Positions 5,811 to 14,023 of a stretch of 14,061 nt of DNA are shown here, piece by piece (the stretch's first letter is position 1; the number at the start of each line of letters is the position of its first letter). The position numbers and the translations under genes are program-made. Below the pieces are notes generated by a model. It worked only from the letters and a program-made list of their open reading frames with translations. It did no database searches and was not told where the DNA came from. Source of the DNA: RGIG2041 sp045532715 (GTDB lineage Bacteria > Bacillota > Clostridia > UBA1381 > UMGS1253); NCBI GenBank assembly GCA_045532715.1, contig JAZSGM010000181.1, positions 1 through 14,061 of the forward strand. The letters run 5' to 3'.

Positions 5811-5827
5811 GCTTCTCAAATTCGCCT

Positions 5828-6814
5828 TTACTCGGCGCGCTTTTCGCGCCCCATAAGCTCCGCTACCGCATCTTTGGCAGAAAGCGAGCCTTTGAGGATT
5901 TTATACATACAGTTAGTAATCGGCATATCCACGCCCTTTTCCTTTGCAATGTCATGTGCTACATAGCATGCGCCGACACCTTCAACAACCATATGCACCT
6001 TTTCTTTTGCTTCTTCTAAAGACATACCCTGACCAAGCAGTATACCACAGCGACGATTTCGGCTGTGCTGACTCATGCAGGTCACCATCAGATCACCGAT
6101 ACCGGCAAGACCTGCAAAGGTATCGCGCTCTGCGCCGAGTGCGATACCAAGTCTTGCAATTTCGGCAATGCCACGTGTCATCAATGCCGCAAGCGCATTG
6201 TCACCGCACCCCAGCCCCGCAGCAACGCCTGCTGCAAGCGCTATGACGTTTTTTAGCGCACCGCCAAGTTCTACGCCGGTCATATCTTCGCTCGTGTACA
6301 CGCGAAAATACGGCGCCATAAAGGCATCCTGCACAAAAAGCGCCGTCTCTTTATCTGCAGATGCAACTACGTTTAAGGTTTCAAGACCGCGACCAACCTC
6401 TTCTGCGTGTGAAGGACCGCTCATCACGGCAATTTTTGCCTGCGGAATTTCAGAGGCAATGACCTGAGACATTCTGAAGTACGTCCCCTCCTCCAAGCCC
6501 TTGGAGATGTTGACAATCCTCTGCCCTTCCTTCACGTACGGTGCGATTGACTTTGCCGTATTGCGCATCGCATGCGACGGTGATGCCGTCACAATCAAAT
6601 CCGCATTCTCCACACAATCCTTTGCCATATGCGAAAAAGTGATGTTTTTATCCAGCATCACGCCCGGTAAAAACTCTTTGTTCTCTTTATCTTCTTTGAG
6701 ACGCTTTGATTCTGCCTCTTTCCAGGACCAGAGCCAGACATCATTTCCCTTTCCTGCCATCAGCGATGCAATCGCCGTTCCCCAGCTGCCGGAGCCGATA
6801 ACTGCTACTTTCAC
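5828..6814 (-). CDS. gpsA: Glycerol-3-phosphate dehydrogenase [NAD(P)+]
   Basis: GpsA reduces dihydroxyacetone phosphate to sn-glycerol-3-phosphate, the backbone for phospholipids, in the cytoplasm. The protein has 328 residues, normal for the family. The Rossmann motif GSGSWG is at 7-12, followed by ASPSHAMR (78-84), NISKG (102-106), MSGPSHAEEV (131-140) and the catalytic lysine in ELGGALKN (Lys188), then GLAGIGDL in the helical domain. It starts with GTG at 6812-6814, supported by AAGGAGG at 6824-6830, which lies mostly inside the end of plsY. The plsY stop is four bases upstream, so the two are translationally coupled. Its product is the direct substrate of PlsY, so the neighbours form consecutive steps. 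Confidence 0.97.
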   Translation of the reverse strand: MKVAVIGSGSWGTAIASLMAGKGNDVWLWSWKEAESKRLKEDKENKEFLPGVMLDKNITFSHMAKDCVENADLIVTASPSHAMRNTAKSIAPYVKEGQRIVNISKGLEEGTYFRMSQVIASEIPQAKIAVMSGPSHAEEVGRGLETLNVVASADKETALFVQDAFMAPYFRVYTSEDMTGVELGGALKNVIALAAGVAAGLGCGDNALAALMTRGIAEIARLGIALGAERDTFAGLAGIGDLMVTCMSQHSRNRRCGILLGQGMSLEEAKEKVHMVVEGVGACYVAHDIAKEKGVDMPITNCMYKILKGSLSAKDAVAELMGREKRAE

Positions 6815-6818
6815 AGTG

Positions 6819-7484
6819 TCACGCCTCCTTTTTCTTGCTGCCCAATTTGGATTCCGTTCCGTTTAACAGGCGCTTGATATTTGTGTGGTGACGACCGATG
6901 GCCAAAAAGCACATCAACAGTGAGGTCACAAACAAAATCCAATTATAATCCTTTTCAATCAAAAATGTAAACAGAGCAACACCTGTCGGGAATGCTACCG
7001 CACCGACACAGGAACCGAGCGATACATAGCGCGTAATGACCATTGTAGCGATTGCGGAAACAAACACAATCAAGCCAACACGCCAGTCAAGCATAAAGAT
7101 TACGGCTGCGGAGGTCGCAATGCCCTTGCCGCCCTTAAATTTAAAGAACACCGGGAAATTATGCCCCAGCACCACAAACAATCCTGCAATGCAACGACTT
7201 GCGTGATAATACCAAGAATCCGCTCTGTATCCTAAGCGATACAAAAGCAAATTCGCAACTAAGACCGCCAAAACACCTTTAAGTGCATCGAACAAAAGCG
7301 CCGCAACAGCAAGCTTTTTGCCGTAAGTGCGCAGCATATTCGTTGCACCGGCATTACCACTACCGTGTTTACGGATATCCGAACCCTTCAGGTTAGAAAT
7401 AATAATAGACGCATTCAAGCTGCCCAGCAAGTACGCGGCAAGCATCGCAACCAATAAATATACGATCAAAATATAATCCAGCAT
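6819..7484 (-). CDS. plsY: Acyl-phosphate:glycerol-3-phosphate acyltransferase
   Basis: PlsY transfers an acyl group from acyl-phosphate to glycerol-3-phosphate, making lysophosphatidic acid, the first committed step of phospholipid synthesis in Gram-positives. It is an integral membrane protein. The 221 residues, with several hydrophobic helices, are close to the usual ~200. Motifs are visible in order: GSLNASIIISNLKGSDIRKHG (21-41) leading to SGNAGATNMLRT (42-53), the FDALKG stretch (65-70), GHNFPVFFKFKGGKGIATS (107-125), and YVSLGSCVGA. The ATG at 7482-7484 has a purine-rich GAGGAG site just upstream. It sits 18 bases after der and four before gpsA. Confidence 0.97.
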   Translation of the reverse strand: MLDYILIVYLLVAMLAAYLLGSLNASIIISNLKGSDIRKHGSGNAGATNMLRTYGKKLAVAALLFDALKGVLAVLVANLLLYRLGYRADSWYYHASRCIAGLFVVLGHNFPVFFKFKGGKGIATSAAVIFMLDWRVGLIVFVSAIATMVITRYVSLGSCVGAVAFPTGVALFTFLIEKDYNWILFVTSLLMCFLAIGRHHTNIKRLLNGTESKLGSKKKEA

Positions 7485-7502
7485 TTTCTCCTCATCTCCT
7501 GC

Positions 7503-8828
7503 TTATTTAGATTTCTCACTTCTCTCACGGATTATAAACCGAATCGGTGTGCCCTCAAAACCGAAGGCAGCACGCAGCTGATTTTCAATATAACGCAAAT
7601 ACGAGAAGTGGAACAATTCCTTATCATTTACAAAAATAACAAACGTCGGCGGCTTTGTCGAAGGCTGAGTTGCATAATAAATCTTCAGTCTTTTACCCTT
7701 ATCCGACGGTGGCTGCACCTTTGCAGTTGCTTCAGCAAGAACATCATTGAGCATGCCGGTCGGAATACGGCGCGCATTCTGCTCAGCCGCGTCATTGATA
7801 ATCTCATACATCTTGTCTACGCGCGAGCCGGTTTTTGCCGACATAAAGTGAATCGGTGCATATTGCATAAACGCAAGTGTATCCATCACATCCTGCTTAT
7901 AGTGATGCATGGTATTTGTTTCCTTCTCAACCAAATCCCACTTGTTGACGATGACTACGCTTGCCTTGCCGCTCTCATGCACAAAGCCGGCAATTTTAGA
8001 GTCCTGCTCCGTAATGCCCTCTGCCCCGTCAATCATAATAATACACACATCACTGCGTTCTACCGCAGCATACGCACGCACAACACTGTAGCGCTCAATC
8101 TGTTCATCCACACGCGCTTTGCGGCGGATACCTGCCGTATCAATAAACATGTATTTTTTACCGTCTTTTTCAAAATAGGTATCAATCGCGTCGCGTGTTG
8201 TGCCTGCAATATCACTGACAATCACACGCTCCTCACCCAAAATACGGTTGATCAGCGAAGACTTGCCCGCGTTCGGCTTGCCGACCACGGCAACCTTTAA
8301 CACGTCTTCTTCCTCTTCTTTAAATTCCGTCGCATCCAAATGCCCAAAAGCAGCATCCAGAAGATCACCGACACCAAGACCGTGCGTCGAGGAAATCGCA
8401 ATCGGATCCCCCAGCCCGAGGTTATAAAACTCATAAAAATCCATCGGTGGCGCGCCCGCATTATCTACCTTGTTTACCGCCAGAATCACCGGCTTCTTCG
8501 ACTTTTGCAGCATTGCGGCAACATCCTGGTCCGCGGCGGTCAGACCGTCACGCACATTTACCATAAAGATAACCACGTGCGCCATATCAATGGCAAGCTC
8601 TGCCTGCAGACGCATCTGCTTTAAAATCGTATCATCGGTCTTCGGCTCAATACCGCCCGTATCAATCAGCGTGAACGCTTTGCCGAGCCACTCACATTCC
8701 GCAAAAATACGGTCGCGGGTTACGCCCGGTGTGTCATCTACAATGCTGACACGGGAACCGAATATTTTATTAAAGAGTGTGGACTTGCCGACATTCGGTC
8801 TGCCCACAATCGCTATCGTCGGTTTCAC
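7503..8828 (-). CDS. der: Ribosome assembly GTPase Der (EngA)
   Basis: Der is an essential double-GTPase that acts late in 50S subunit assembly. The 441 residues match the family (about 435-440). The first G domain shows GRPNVGKST (9-17), DDTPGVTRDR (31-40), DTGG (56-59) and NKVD (119-122). The second shows GKPNAGKSS (183-191), AGTTRDAID (208-216), DTAGIRRKARV (230-240) and NKWD (295-298). The C-terminal KH-like domain follows, ending RFIIRERSEKSK. The start is GTG at 8826-8828 with GGAGG at 8836-8840. The upstream gene stops three bases earlier. An acidic EEEEED linker (170-175) joins the two G domains. Confidence 0.98.
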   Translation of the reverse strand: MKPTIAIVGRPNVGKSTLFNKIFGSRVSIVDDTPGVTRDRIFAECEWLGKAFTLIDTGGIEPKTDDTILKQMRLQAELAIDMAHVVIFMVNVRDGLTAADQDVAAMLQKSKKPVILAVNKVDNAGAPPMDFYEFYNLGLGDPIAISSTHGLGVGDLLDAAFGHLDATEFKEEEEDVLKVAVVGKPNAGKSSLINRILGEERVIVSDIAGTTRDAIDTYFEKDGKKYMFIDTAGIRRKARVDEQIERYSVVRAYAAVERSDVCIIMIDGAEGITEQDSKIAGFVHESGKASVVIVNKWDLVEKETNTMHHYKQDVMDTLAFMQYAPIHFMSAKTGSRVDKMYEIINDAAEQNARRIPTGMLNDVLAEATAKVQPPSDKGKRLKIYYATQPSTKPPTFVIFVNDKELFHFSYLRYIENQLRAAFGFEGTPIRFIIRERSEKSK

Positions 8829-8831
8829 GCT

Positions 8832-10148
8832 TTAACCTCCAATCTCTATGTCCAATATTTTTTCAATAAACTGATATCCGTCATTATGAACCGGACAAAT
8901 CGGCACGCTGAGTGCATCTGACAGCTCGTCAAGCGTGATATTATCCAAAAACACATCATCGTCCGCCCGTAGCATAGATGATGGAATATACAGGCACTTA
9001 CCGAGCTTTTTGCCGCGCAGCTGCGCCTTAATATCCCCGGCGACCACAAGTCCGCTGACATTCACGCCACCACCAAAAAACTCATTCTTAATCGGGAACA
9101 CCTGAATAGACAGTCCGGGCACTTTTTCCATCAATGCGCCTGCAATTTCACGAATAAATCCTGCCGCACCCTCGCCCGTTGCAATGCTGACGGTTTTGCT
9201 TAGCGTACACGCCTCCATTTGCGCAAGCGCCGCATAAAATTCCTCGCGCATTGAAGAAATCAGTCCGACGCCGTTTTCAATCTGGTAAAAATCCTCATAC
9301 GCCTCTGCCAGCGGCAATTCTCTGCCTGCCATCAGATAAAATTCATCCGACAAAAAGACAATGCGCCTGCCGTACTTTTCCAAAAATGCGTTTTGGTAAC
9401 CTTCCACCTGGTCAATGACTGCCGCACTGCGCTGCGCATCAAAGGGTTTGAGCGGATACAATCCCTCACGGTAACGCGTTAACCCCACCGGTACAACCGA
9501 AAGGCTGTTGACATACGGTGAAAGCGCTGCAAGCTCTGTAATCGTCCTGTCCAGATGCACGCCATCATTGATTTCGGGGCAAAGCACAATCTGGCAATTC
9601 ATCGTAATCTGATTTGCCGCCAAACGCTGCATAATTTCATACACATTACCTGCAAAACGATTGTTTAACATCATTTTGCGAAGCTCCGGCTCCGTCGCAT
9701 GGACAGACACATTCACCGGCGAAATGCGCATACGGATGATGCGTTCAATATCGGCATCCGACAAATTGGTTAACGTGATGTAATTGCCCTGCAAAAAGGA
9801 CAGACGCGCATCGTCATCCTTAAAATATACCGTTTCACGCATCCCCTTCGGCAGCTGATCAATAAAGCAAAAGATACACTTATTATGACAGCTTTTCGGC
9901 GTATCCATAAGTGAATTTTCGAAAACGACACCCAACTCCTCATAATCGGTTTCCACCTCAATGATTTCCATTTGACCGTCCGCTTTCAGTACTTCTATTT
10001 CCAGCTCCGCATCGGCGGTTAAAAACATATAGTCCAGCACATCCGTCAGTTCCGTGCCGTTAATTTTTAATATAGCGTCGCCCGGCGCAAGGCCGATTTC
10101 CTCAGCGATGCTGTCCGGCGCGACTGCCTGAATAATTGCGTGCTTCAT
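8832..10148 (-). CDS. DUF512 / PDZ radical SAM protein
   Basis: A 438-residue protein of the DUF512 family found widely in Clostridia beside der. The N-terminal ~75 residues resemble a PDZ domain (APDSIAEEIGLAPGDAILKING). The cysteine motif CHNKCIFCF (Cys87, Cys91, Cys94) is the CxxxCxxC signature of radical SAM enzymes, binding a 4Fe-4S cluster. VNVSVHATEPELRKMMLNN and the NCQIVLCPEINDG segment are typical of the family's barrel. The C-terminal DUF512 part includes FLSDEFYLMAGRELP and NEFFGGGVNVSGLVVAGD. The reaction is not known. The ATG at 10146-10148 lies one base after the rhaB stop (TGATATG), without a strong ribosome binding site, suggesting translational coupling. Confidence 0.93.
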   Translation of the reverse strand: MKHAIIQAVAPDSIAEEIGLAPGDAILKINGTELTDVLDYMFLTADAELEIEVLKADGQMEIIEVETDYEELGVVFENSLMDTPKSCHNKCIFCFIDQLPKGMRETVYFKDDDARLSFLQGNYITLTNLSDADIERIIRMRISPVNVSVHATEPELRKMMLNNRFAGNVYEIMQRLAANQITMNCQIVLCPEINDGVHLDRTITELAALSPYVNSLSVVPVGLTRYREGLYPLKPFDAQRSAAVIDQVEGYQNAFLEKYGRRIVFLSDEFYLMAGRELPLAEAYEDFYQIENGVGLISSMREEFYAALAQMEACTLSKTVSIATGEGAAGFIREIAGALMEKVPGLSIQVFPIKNEFFGGGVNVSGLVVAGDIKAQLRGKKLGKCLYIPSSMLRADDDVFLDNITLDELSDALSVPICPVHNDGYQFIEKILDIEIGG

Positions 10149-10149
10149 A

Positions 10150-11613
10150 TCAGAATTTCTTTTCCATCTCTAAGATTGCAAGATACTTCTCGTATGCCTT
10201 CTCCCATGCTGCCGTATCCTGCGGCAGATAGGTCTTTGTATCCTCGCTTGCTTTTACAACCTGTCTTGCTTCGCTCAAATCCTTAATTTCACCGAGTGCA
10301 ATGAACTGCATCAGCGCGTTACCGAGGCTTGTGCCCTCAATCGGACCTGCCACAACCGTCATACCGATTGCATTGGCCATAAACTGACACAAAATACTGC
10401 TCTTCGTGCCGCCACCAACCATATGAATTACCTTCGGTGTCTTCGGAAGGGATTTTGCAATTGCATTTACGGAACGTGCACACTCAAGCGCAAGGCTTTC
10501 CAAAATGGTACGAATAGTTGCCGCCATAGATTCCGGTGCCTTCTGCCCGGTCTTTTCCGCATAGGTCGCAATGCGCTTCGGCATATTGCCCGGTCCTTCA
10601 AACTCGCTGTAGTTCGGGTTTACAATGCAGGTAAACGGTTCAAGCGTCAGCGCTTCACGATCAAGCTCTTTATAGGAAACCGTCTTTCCTTCCTTTTCCC
10701 ATGTACGCTTGCACTCCTGCTGCAGCCACATACCCATAATATTATGCAGGAAGCGGTACGTACCAAACACGCCGCCCTCATTGGTATAATTGGTTGCATA
10801 GCTTTCTTCTGTGATAATGGCTTCTTTGGTTTCCGCACCGAACAAAAGCCATGTACCACAGCTGATAAAGATGCTTTCGTCCGGATTTTCCATCGGCGTT
10901 GCTACAACAGCCGAAGCCGTATCATGCGATGCAACGGCAATAACCGGCACCTTGTCCACGCCAAGCTCTTCACACAGCGCATCGGAAAGATAGCCCACAA
11001 CCGTACCCGGCTCAATGATATCCGGGAACAGATTCTTGATGCCGTAGCTTTCCAAAAGCGCATCATCAAACTTACGTGCACGCGCATTAAGCATCTGGCT
11101 GGTCGAAGCAATGGTATATTCCGTACGTTTCTCGCCCGTCAAAAGAAAATTCATCAAATCAGGCATAAACAACGCTGTTTTTGCCTTATCAAATGTCGGC
11201 GATTTCACCTCGCACATAAACTGGAACAGTGTGTTAATAAACGCATGCTGAATGCCGGTCACATCATAAATCTCTCTGCGCTGCGCCTCCGTAAGCTCCA
11301 CCGCCTGCGTTCTTGCATCACGATAATGATGCGGATTGGATAAAATTTCATCATTTTCATCCAAAAGGCCGTAGTCAACGCCCCATGTATCAATGCCGAT
11401 TGCACTGATGCTGTGCCCCGCCTTTTTGCAGTTCACAATGCCCGCTTTAATCTCATGAAACAAACGAAGCAAATCCCAGTAAAAGCTTTTACCTACAGTC
11501 ACCGGATCGTTATCAAAACGGTGTACCTCTTCACCGGAAAGCTTTCCGTTTTTCAGTTCATAAACAATGGCTCTTCCGCTGGATGCACCAAAGTCGAATG
11601 CCAATACTTTCAT
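10150..11613 (-). CDS. rhaB: Rhamnulokinase
   Basis: RhaB phosphorylates L-rhamnulose to L-rhamnulose-1-phosphate in rhamnose catabolism. It is a FGGY/ASKHA sugar kinase. The 487 residues are normal for the family. The N-terminal phosphate-binding loop FDFGASSGRAIVYEL (6-20) is the rhamnulokinase form. GIDTWGVDYGLLD (about 73-85), HHYRDART, ASHDTASAV and CGTWLLFGAET follow, with HMVGGGTKSSILCQFMANAIG near the C-terminus forming the adenosine site. The start at 11611-11613 has a GGGAG-type site upstream. No isomerase, aldolase, regulator or transporter of rhamnose lies in the window. Instead it leads a transcription unit of housekeeping genes, one base ahead of the DUF512 gene. Confidence 0.96.
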   Translation of the reverse strand: MKVLAFDFGASSGRAIVYELKNGKLSGEEVHRFDNDPVTVGKSFYWDLLRLFHEIKAGIVNCKKAGHSISAIGIDTWGVDYGLLDENDEILSNPHHYRDARTQAVELTEAQRREIYDVTGIQHAFINTLFQFMCEVKSPTFDKAKTALFMPDLMNFLLTGEKRTEYTIASTSQMLNARARKFDDALLESYGIKNLFPDIIEPGTVVGYLSDALCEELGVDKVPVIAVASHDTASAVVATPMENPDESIFISCGTWLLFGAETKEAIITEESYATNYTNEGGVFGTYRFLHNIMGMWLQQECKRTWEKEGKTVSYKELDREALTLEPFTCIVNPNYSEFEGPGNMPKRIATYAEKTGQKAPESMAATIRTILESLALECARSVNAIAKSLPKTPKVIHMVGGGTKSSILCQFMANAIGMTVVAGPIEGTSLGNALMQFIALGEIKDLSEARQVVKASEDTKTYLPQDTAAWEKAYEKYLAILEMEKKF

Positions 11614-11642
11614 ATCATAACACTCCCATCTTTTGTTTTTGT

Positions 11643-11664
11643 GTATACTGCATTCAGTATACCA
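11643..11664 (-). promoter_or_regulatory. rhaB promoter with overlapping palindromic operator
   Basis: On the minus strand, TATACT (11656-11661) is a -10 box extended by TGG (11662-11664). No clear -35 is seen at 17-18 bases. The perfect inverted repeat GTATACTG-4 nt-CAGTATAC (11643-11662) covers this -10 and the likely start point. A dimeric repressor bound there would block transcription of rhaB and everything behind it. The binding protein is not in the window. Confidence 0.6.
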
Positions 11665-11700
11665 TATCTTTTCCGTTTTTTCTACTGTTTTTGGAAACTT

Positions 11701-12381
11701 TTACTGTTGAATTTCAAAATAGCTGTTCGGCACATTCCCGACGATGACCGTCTGTGCAACCGGCATACTTGTTTCCACGCAGACACCGCTGCCGGCGAAG
11801 GCAGTCATCATCGTAAAATTGGCTTTGACAACTATATCAATCTGATGCTTTGTCTGGTTGATACCAACGGATGCAAAGCTGTTTTCAAAATCTACAAGAC
11901 AGTACCCTACCGGTGCAAGCTCCAAGTCCACACGCGGTCCGTAGCCGACAGCAAGATCATCCGATAAAAAAGCCGCATACGGCACCTGCACACTTGTGTG
12001 CGTCATTTCGCTTACACGTTTTTCTACCGCAAGTGCAATTTCCGCCTTCAGCTGATTCACCGTCGCCGGATTCACCGCCAGCGACTGTACCTGTCCACGC
12101 GCATCCGTTTGTACGGTTACGAAATCTGCATAGGTATAATTTTGCTTCATAATCTGTGCATCCACCGCCTCATGAATCAGGCGTGTTGCCAGATTAATTG
12201 CGTGCCGCTGCGCTACAAGATCTATCACACTTGCTACTCTGCGCACTCCCGCTGTTACGGCAATCACAACAATTAAAACAATTACCCAGGCAATCAGCAC
12301 AAAATTCAACCGTTTGCGCAGTGGTCGTGTATGCGCAGGAAATATCCGGATACTGATACTTTGCCGTCTGCCGAGTCGCAT
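11701..12381 (-). CDS. yunB: Sporulation protein YunB
   Basis: YunB is a membrane-anchored sporulation protein, made in the mother cell under SigE in Bacillus subtilis. Its exact role is unclear. I chose the ATG at 12379-12381 (226 residues) because AGGAGGG (12388-12394) lies six bases upstream; the longer reading frame would run back through the prmC terminator. A basic N-terminus (RKRLNF) precedes one transmembrane helix (about 26-44). Family motifs follow: VNQLKAEIALAVEKRVSE, VPYAAFLSDDLAVGYGPRVDLELAPVG, FASVGINQTKH and the C-terminal VIVGNVPNSYFE. Its presence implies that the organism belongs to an endospore-forming lineage. No T-rich terminator separates it from rhaB, so some read-through is possible. 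Confidence 0.92.
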   Translation of the reverse strand: MRLGRRQSISIRIFPAHTRPLRKRLNFVLIAWVIVLIVVIAVTAGVRRVASVIDLVAQRHAINLATRLIHEAVDAQIMKQNYTYADFVTVQTDARGQVQSLAVNPATVNQLKAEIALAVEKRVSEMTHTSVQVPYAAFLSDDLAVGYGPRVDLELAPVGYCLVDFENSFASVGINQTKHQIDIVVKANFTMMTAFAGSGVCVETSMPVAQTVIVGNVPNSYFEIQQ

Positions 12382-12406
12382 AGATTTCCCTCCTATAAAA
12401 ACACGC

Positions 12407-12456
12407 AAAAAAAGAAAACACCGATTTATACAGTATATGCACAAATCGATGTTTTC
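12407..12456 (-). terminator. Intrinsic terminator after prmC
   Basis: A 14-bp stem (12414-12427 with 12443-12456, one G-U pair) with a 15-base loop is followed on the minus strand by seven T (12407-12413). It begins two bases after the prmC stop codon and ends transcription from the DUF1385-prmC unit before yunB. Confidence 0.88.
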
Positions 12457-12457
12457 G

Positions 12458-13294
12458 TTATTTTTTATATCCGATTACCACTCTTTGTATACCCGCAAGA
12501 TCCCTGCAGATTTCAATATCACACCAATCGTTTTCCGAAAGCAAATCAGAAACCGTATGTGCCTGTGTATGCCCGACCTCTAAAGCAAGCATACCGCCGG
12601 ACACCAAGTTCCGCCGCGCCGTCTTCGCGAAATGTGTGTAAAACCGCATACCGTCCGCGCCACCGTCCAATGCCATACGTGGCTCACAATCACGCACCTC
12701 TGCCTGCAAACCTTCAATCACAGCTGTTTCAATGTATGGCGGATTGGATACAATCACATCATACACGCCCTGCAAATGCATTGCATCCCCATGTACAACA
12801 GCTGTATTCTCCGGCGCAATTGCGGCTGCATTTTCCGTCGCGATTGCAACAGCAGCCTCCGACAAATCCAGCATAGTGACCTTCGCCGTCGGTATATAAT
12901 GCGCCAGACTGATACCTATACAACCGCTGCCGCAGCACAAATCGAGAATGTGCGGCTTGGTATACGGCGCGATGCGTGCCATAACCGCCTCGCACAGAAT
13001 TTCTGTATCCGGTCGCGGAATCAGCACAGCAGATGATACCTTGAAATCAAGAGACATAAATTCTCTGTGCCCCGTGATATACGCTGTCGGCTCACCTGCG
13101 CAACGACGGTTGATACAATCCAGATACTGCGTCACCGCCTCCTCTGCAAGTGTTTCGGGTTGTCTGCGCAAAAGCGCTGCACGGTCGCACCCGAGCACAT
13201 ACTGCAAAAGCACATTTGCTTCCAGTCTCGGCATTTCGACTTTCGCCGCCTTCAACATTTGCGTTGCCTGTAAAAGCGCTTGCTCGATTACCAT
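12458..13294 (-). CDS. prmC: Peptide chain release factor N5-glutamine methyltransferase
   Basis: PrmC (HemK) methylates the glutamine of the GGQ motif in release factors RF1 and RF2, using S-adenosylmethionine. The 278 residues are the usual length. An N-terminal helical domain contains the GEPTAYITGHREFMSLDFKV segment (67-85), and FKVSSAVLIPRPDTE (84-98) follows. The AdoMet-binding loop LDLCCGSGCIGI (117-128) and the NPPY motif (184-187), which contacts the glutamine side chain, are intact. The ATG at 13292-13294 overlaps the stop of the DUF1385 gene (ATGGTAA, 7 bases shared), so translation is coupled. prfA, encoding RF1 and often adjacent in Firmicutes, is not downstream here. Confidence 0.97.
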   Translation of the reverse strand: MVIEQALLQATQMLKAAKVEMPRLEANVLLQYVLGCDRAALLRRQPETLAEEAVTQYLDCINRRCAGEPTAYITGHREFMSLDFKVSSAVLIPRPDTEILCEAVMARIAPYTKPHILDLCCGSGCIGISLAHYIPTAKVTMLDLSEAAVAIATENAAAIAPENTAVVHGDAMHLQGVYDVIVSNPPYIETAVIEGLQAEVRDCEPRMALDGGADGMRFYTHFAKTARRNLVSGGMLALEVGHTQAHTVSDLLSENDWCDIEICRDLAGIQRVVIGYKK

Positions 13295-14023
13295 TTATCG
13301 TCCTCTCCCACTTCGGGCAAAACTGCCTTCAGTGCCGTAATTGCAATTTCAATCTGCTCATCATCCGGTTCATTGGTTGTCAGCTTCTGCAGCGCCAGTC
13401 CCGGCTTTGTCAAAAAGCGCGCAACACAGCCCTTGCTGCGTCCGGCAAACTTAATTACTTCATAGGATACACCTGCAACAACCGGCAAAAGTGCCAAACG
13501 GACACCAAGGCGCATCAGCGCATTGTCCCACGACAAAAACGAGAAAAACAAAATGCTGACCACCATAACAATCAAAAGGAAGCTCGTACCGCAACGCGGA
13601 TGCAGACGCGTGTGCCTGCGCACATTTTCTACTGTCAGCTCCTCGCCCGCCTCATAGCAGGCGATAGATTTATGCTCCGCCCCATGATAAGCAAACACGC
13701 GCTTCATATCCTTCATATGTGACACGCCGAACATATACAGAAGAAAAATCACAATACGAGTCACCGACTCAATCAGATTGAGCACAACCGTGCTGGAAAA
13801 CACACCGGAAACCGCATTTACAAAGCCCTGCGGCAATGTAACAAAGGTCTCATTGGTAAACAACGACTTCAGCGCACCTGCAAGCACTGTTGGCAAAAGC
13901 ATAAACAATGCAACGCCGAGCACCAACGCAAGCACAACGGCAATCCACATGATCACATCCATGATTTTGTCACCGAACACTTTATTCAAAAAGCGGTCAA
14001 ATTTCGTTTCCTCTTCTTCCTCA
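13288..14023 (-). CDS. DUF1385 membrane protein (YqhQ-like), 5'-truncated
   Basis: The C-terminal ~244 residues of a DUF1385 protein, an integral membrane family of unknown function, usually about 300-320 residues. Visible are an acidic stretch EEEEETKFDRFLNKVFG typical of the middle of the family, several hydrophobic helices, and the diagnostic FAYHGAEHKSIACYEAGEELTVENVRRH followed by TRLHPRCGTSFLL. The N-terminal segment is missing because the contig ends. The apparent TTG start at 14035-14037 and the residues MASD are adapter. The first fully genomic codon is GAG at 14020-14022. It overlaps prmC by seven bases, a common Clostridia arrangement. Confidence 0.93.

Noticed and set aside
10423..11343. 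Plus-strand 306-residue open frame
   Set aside because: It is fully antisense to rhaB, with cysteine/arginine-rich low-complexity translation and no start signals.
12414..12456. SigE-type promoter for yunB in the prmC terminator loop
   Set aside because: CATATACT on the minus strand resembles the SigE -10, but no ATA-type -35 lies at the right spacing.
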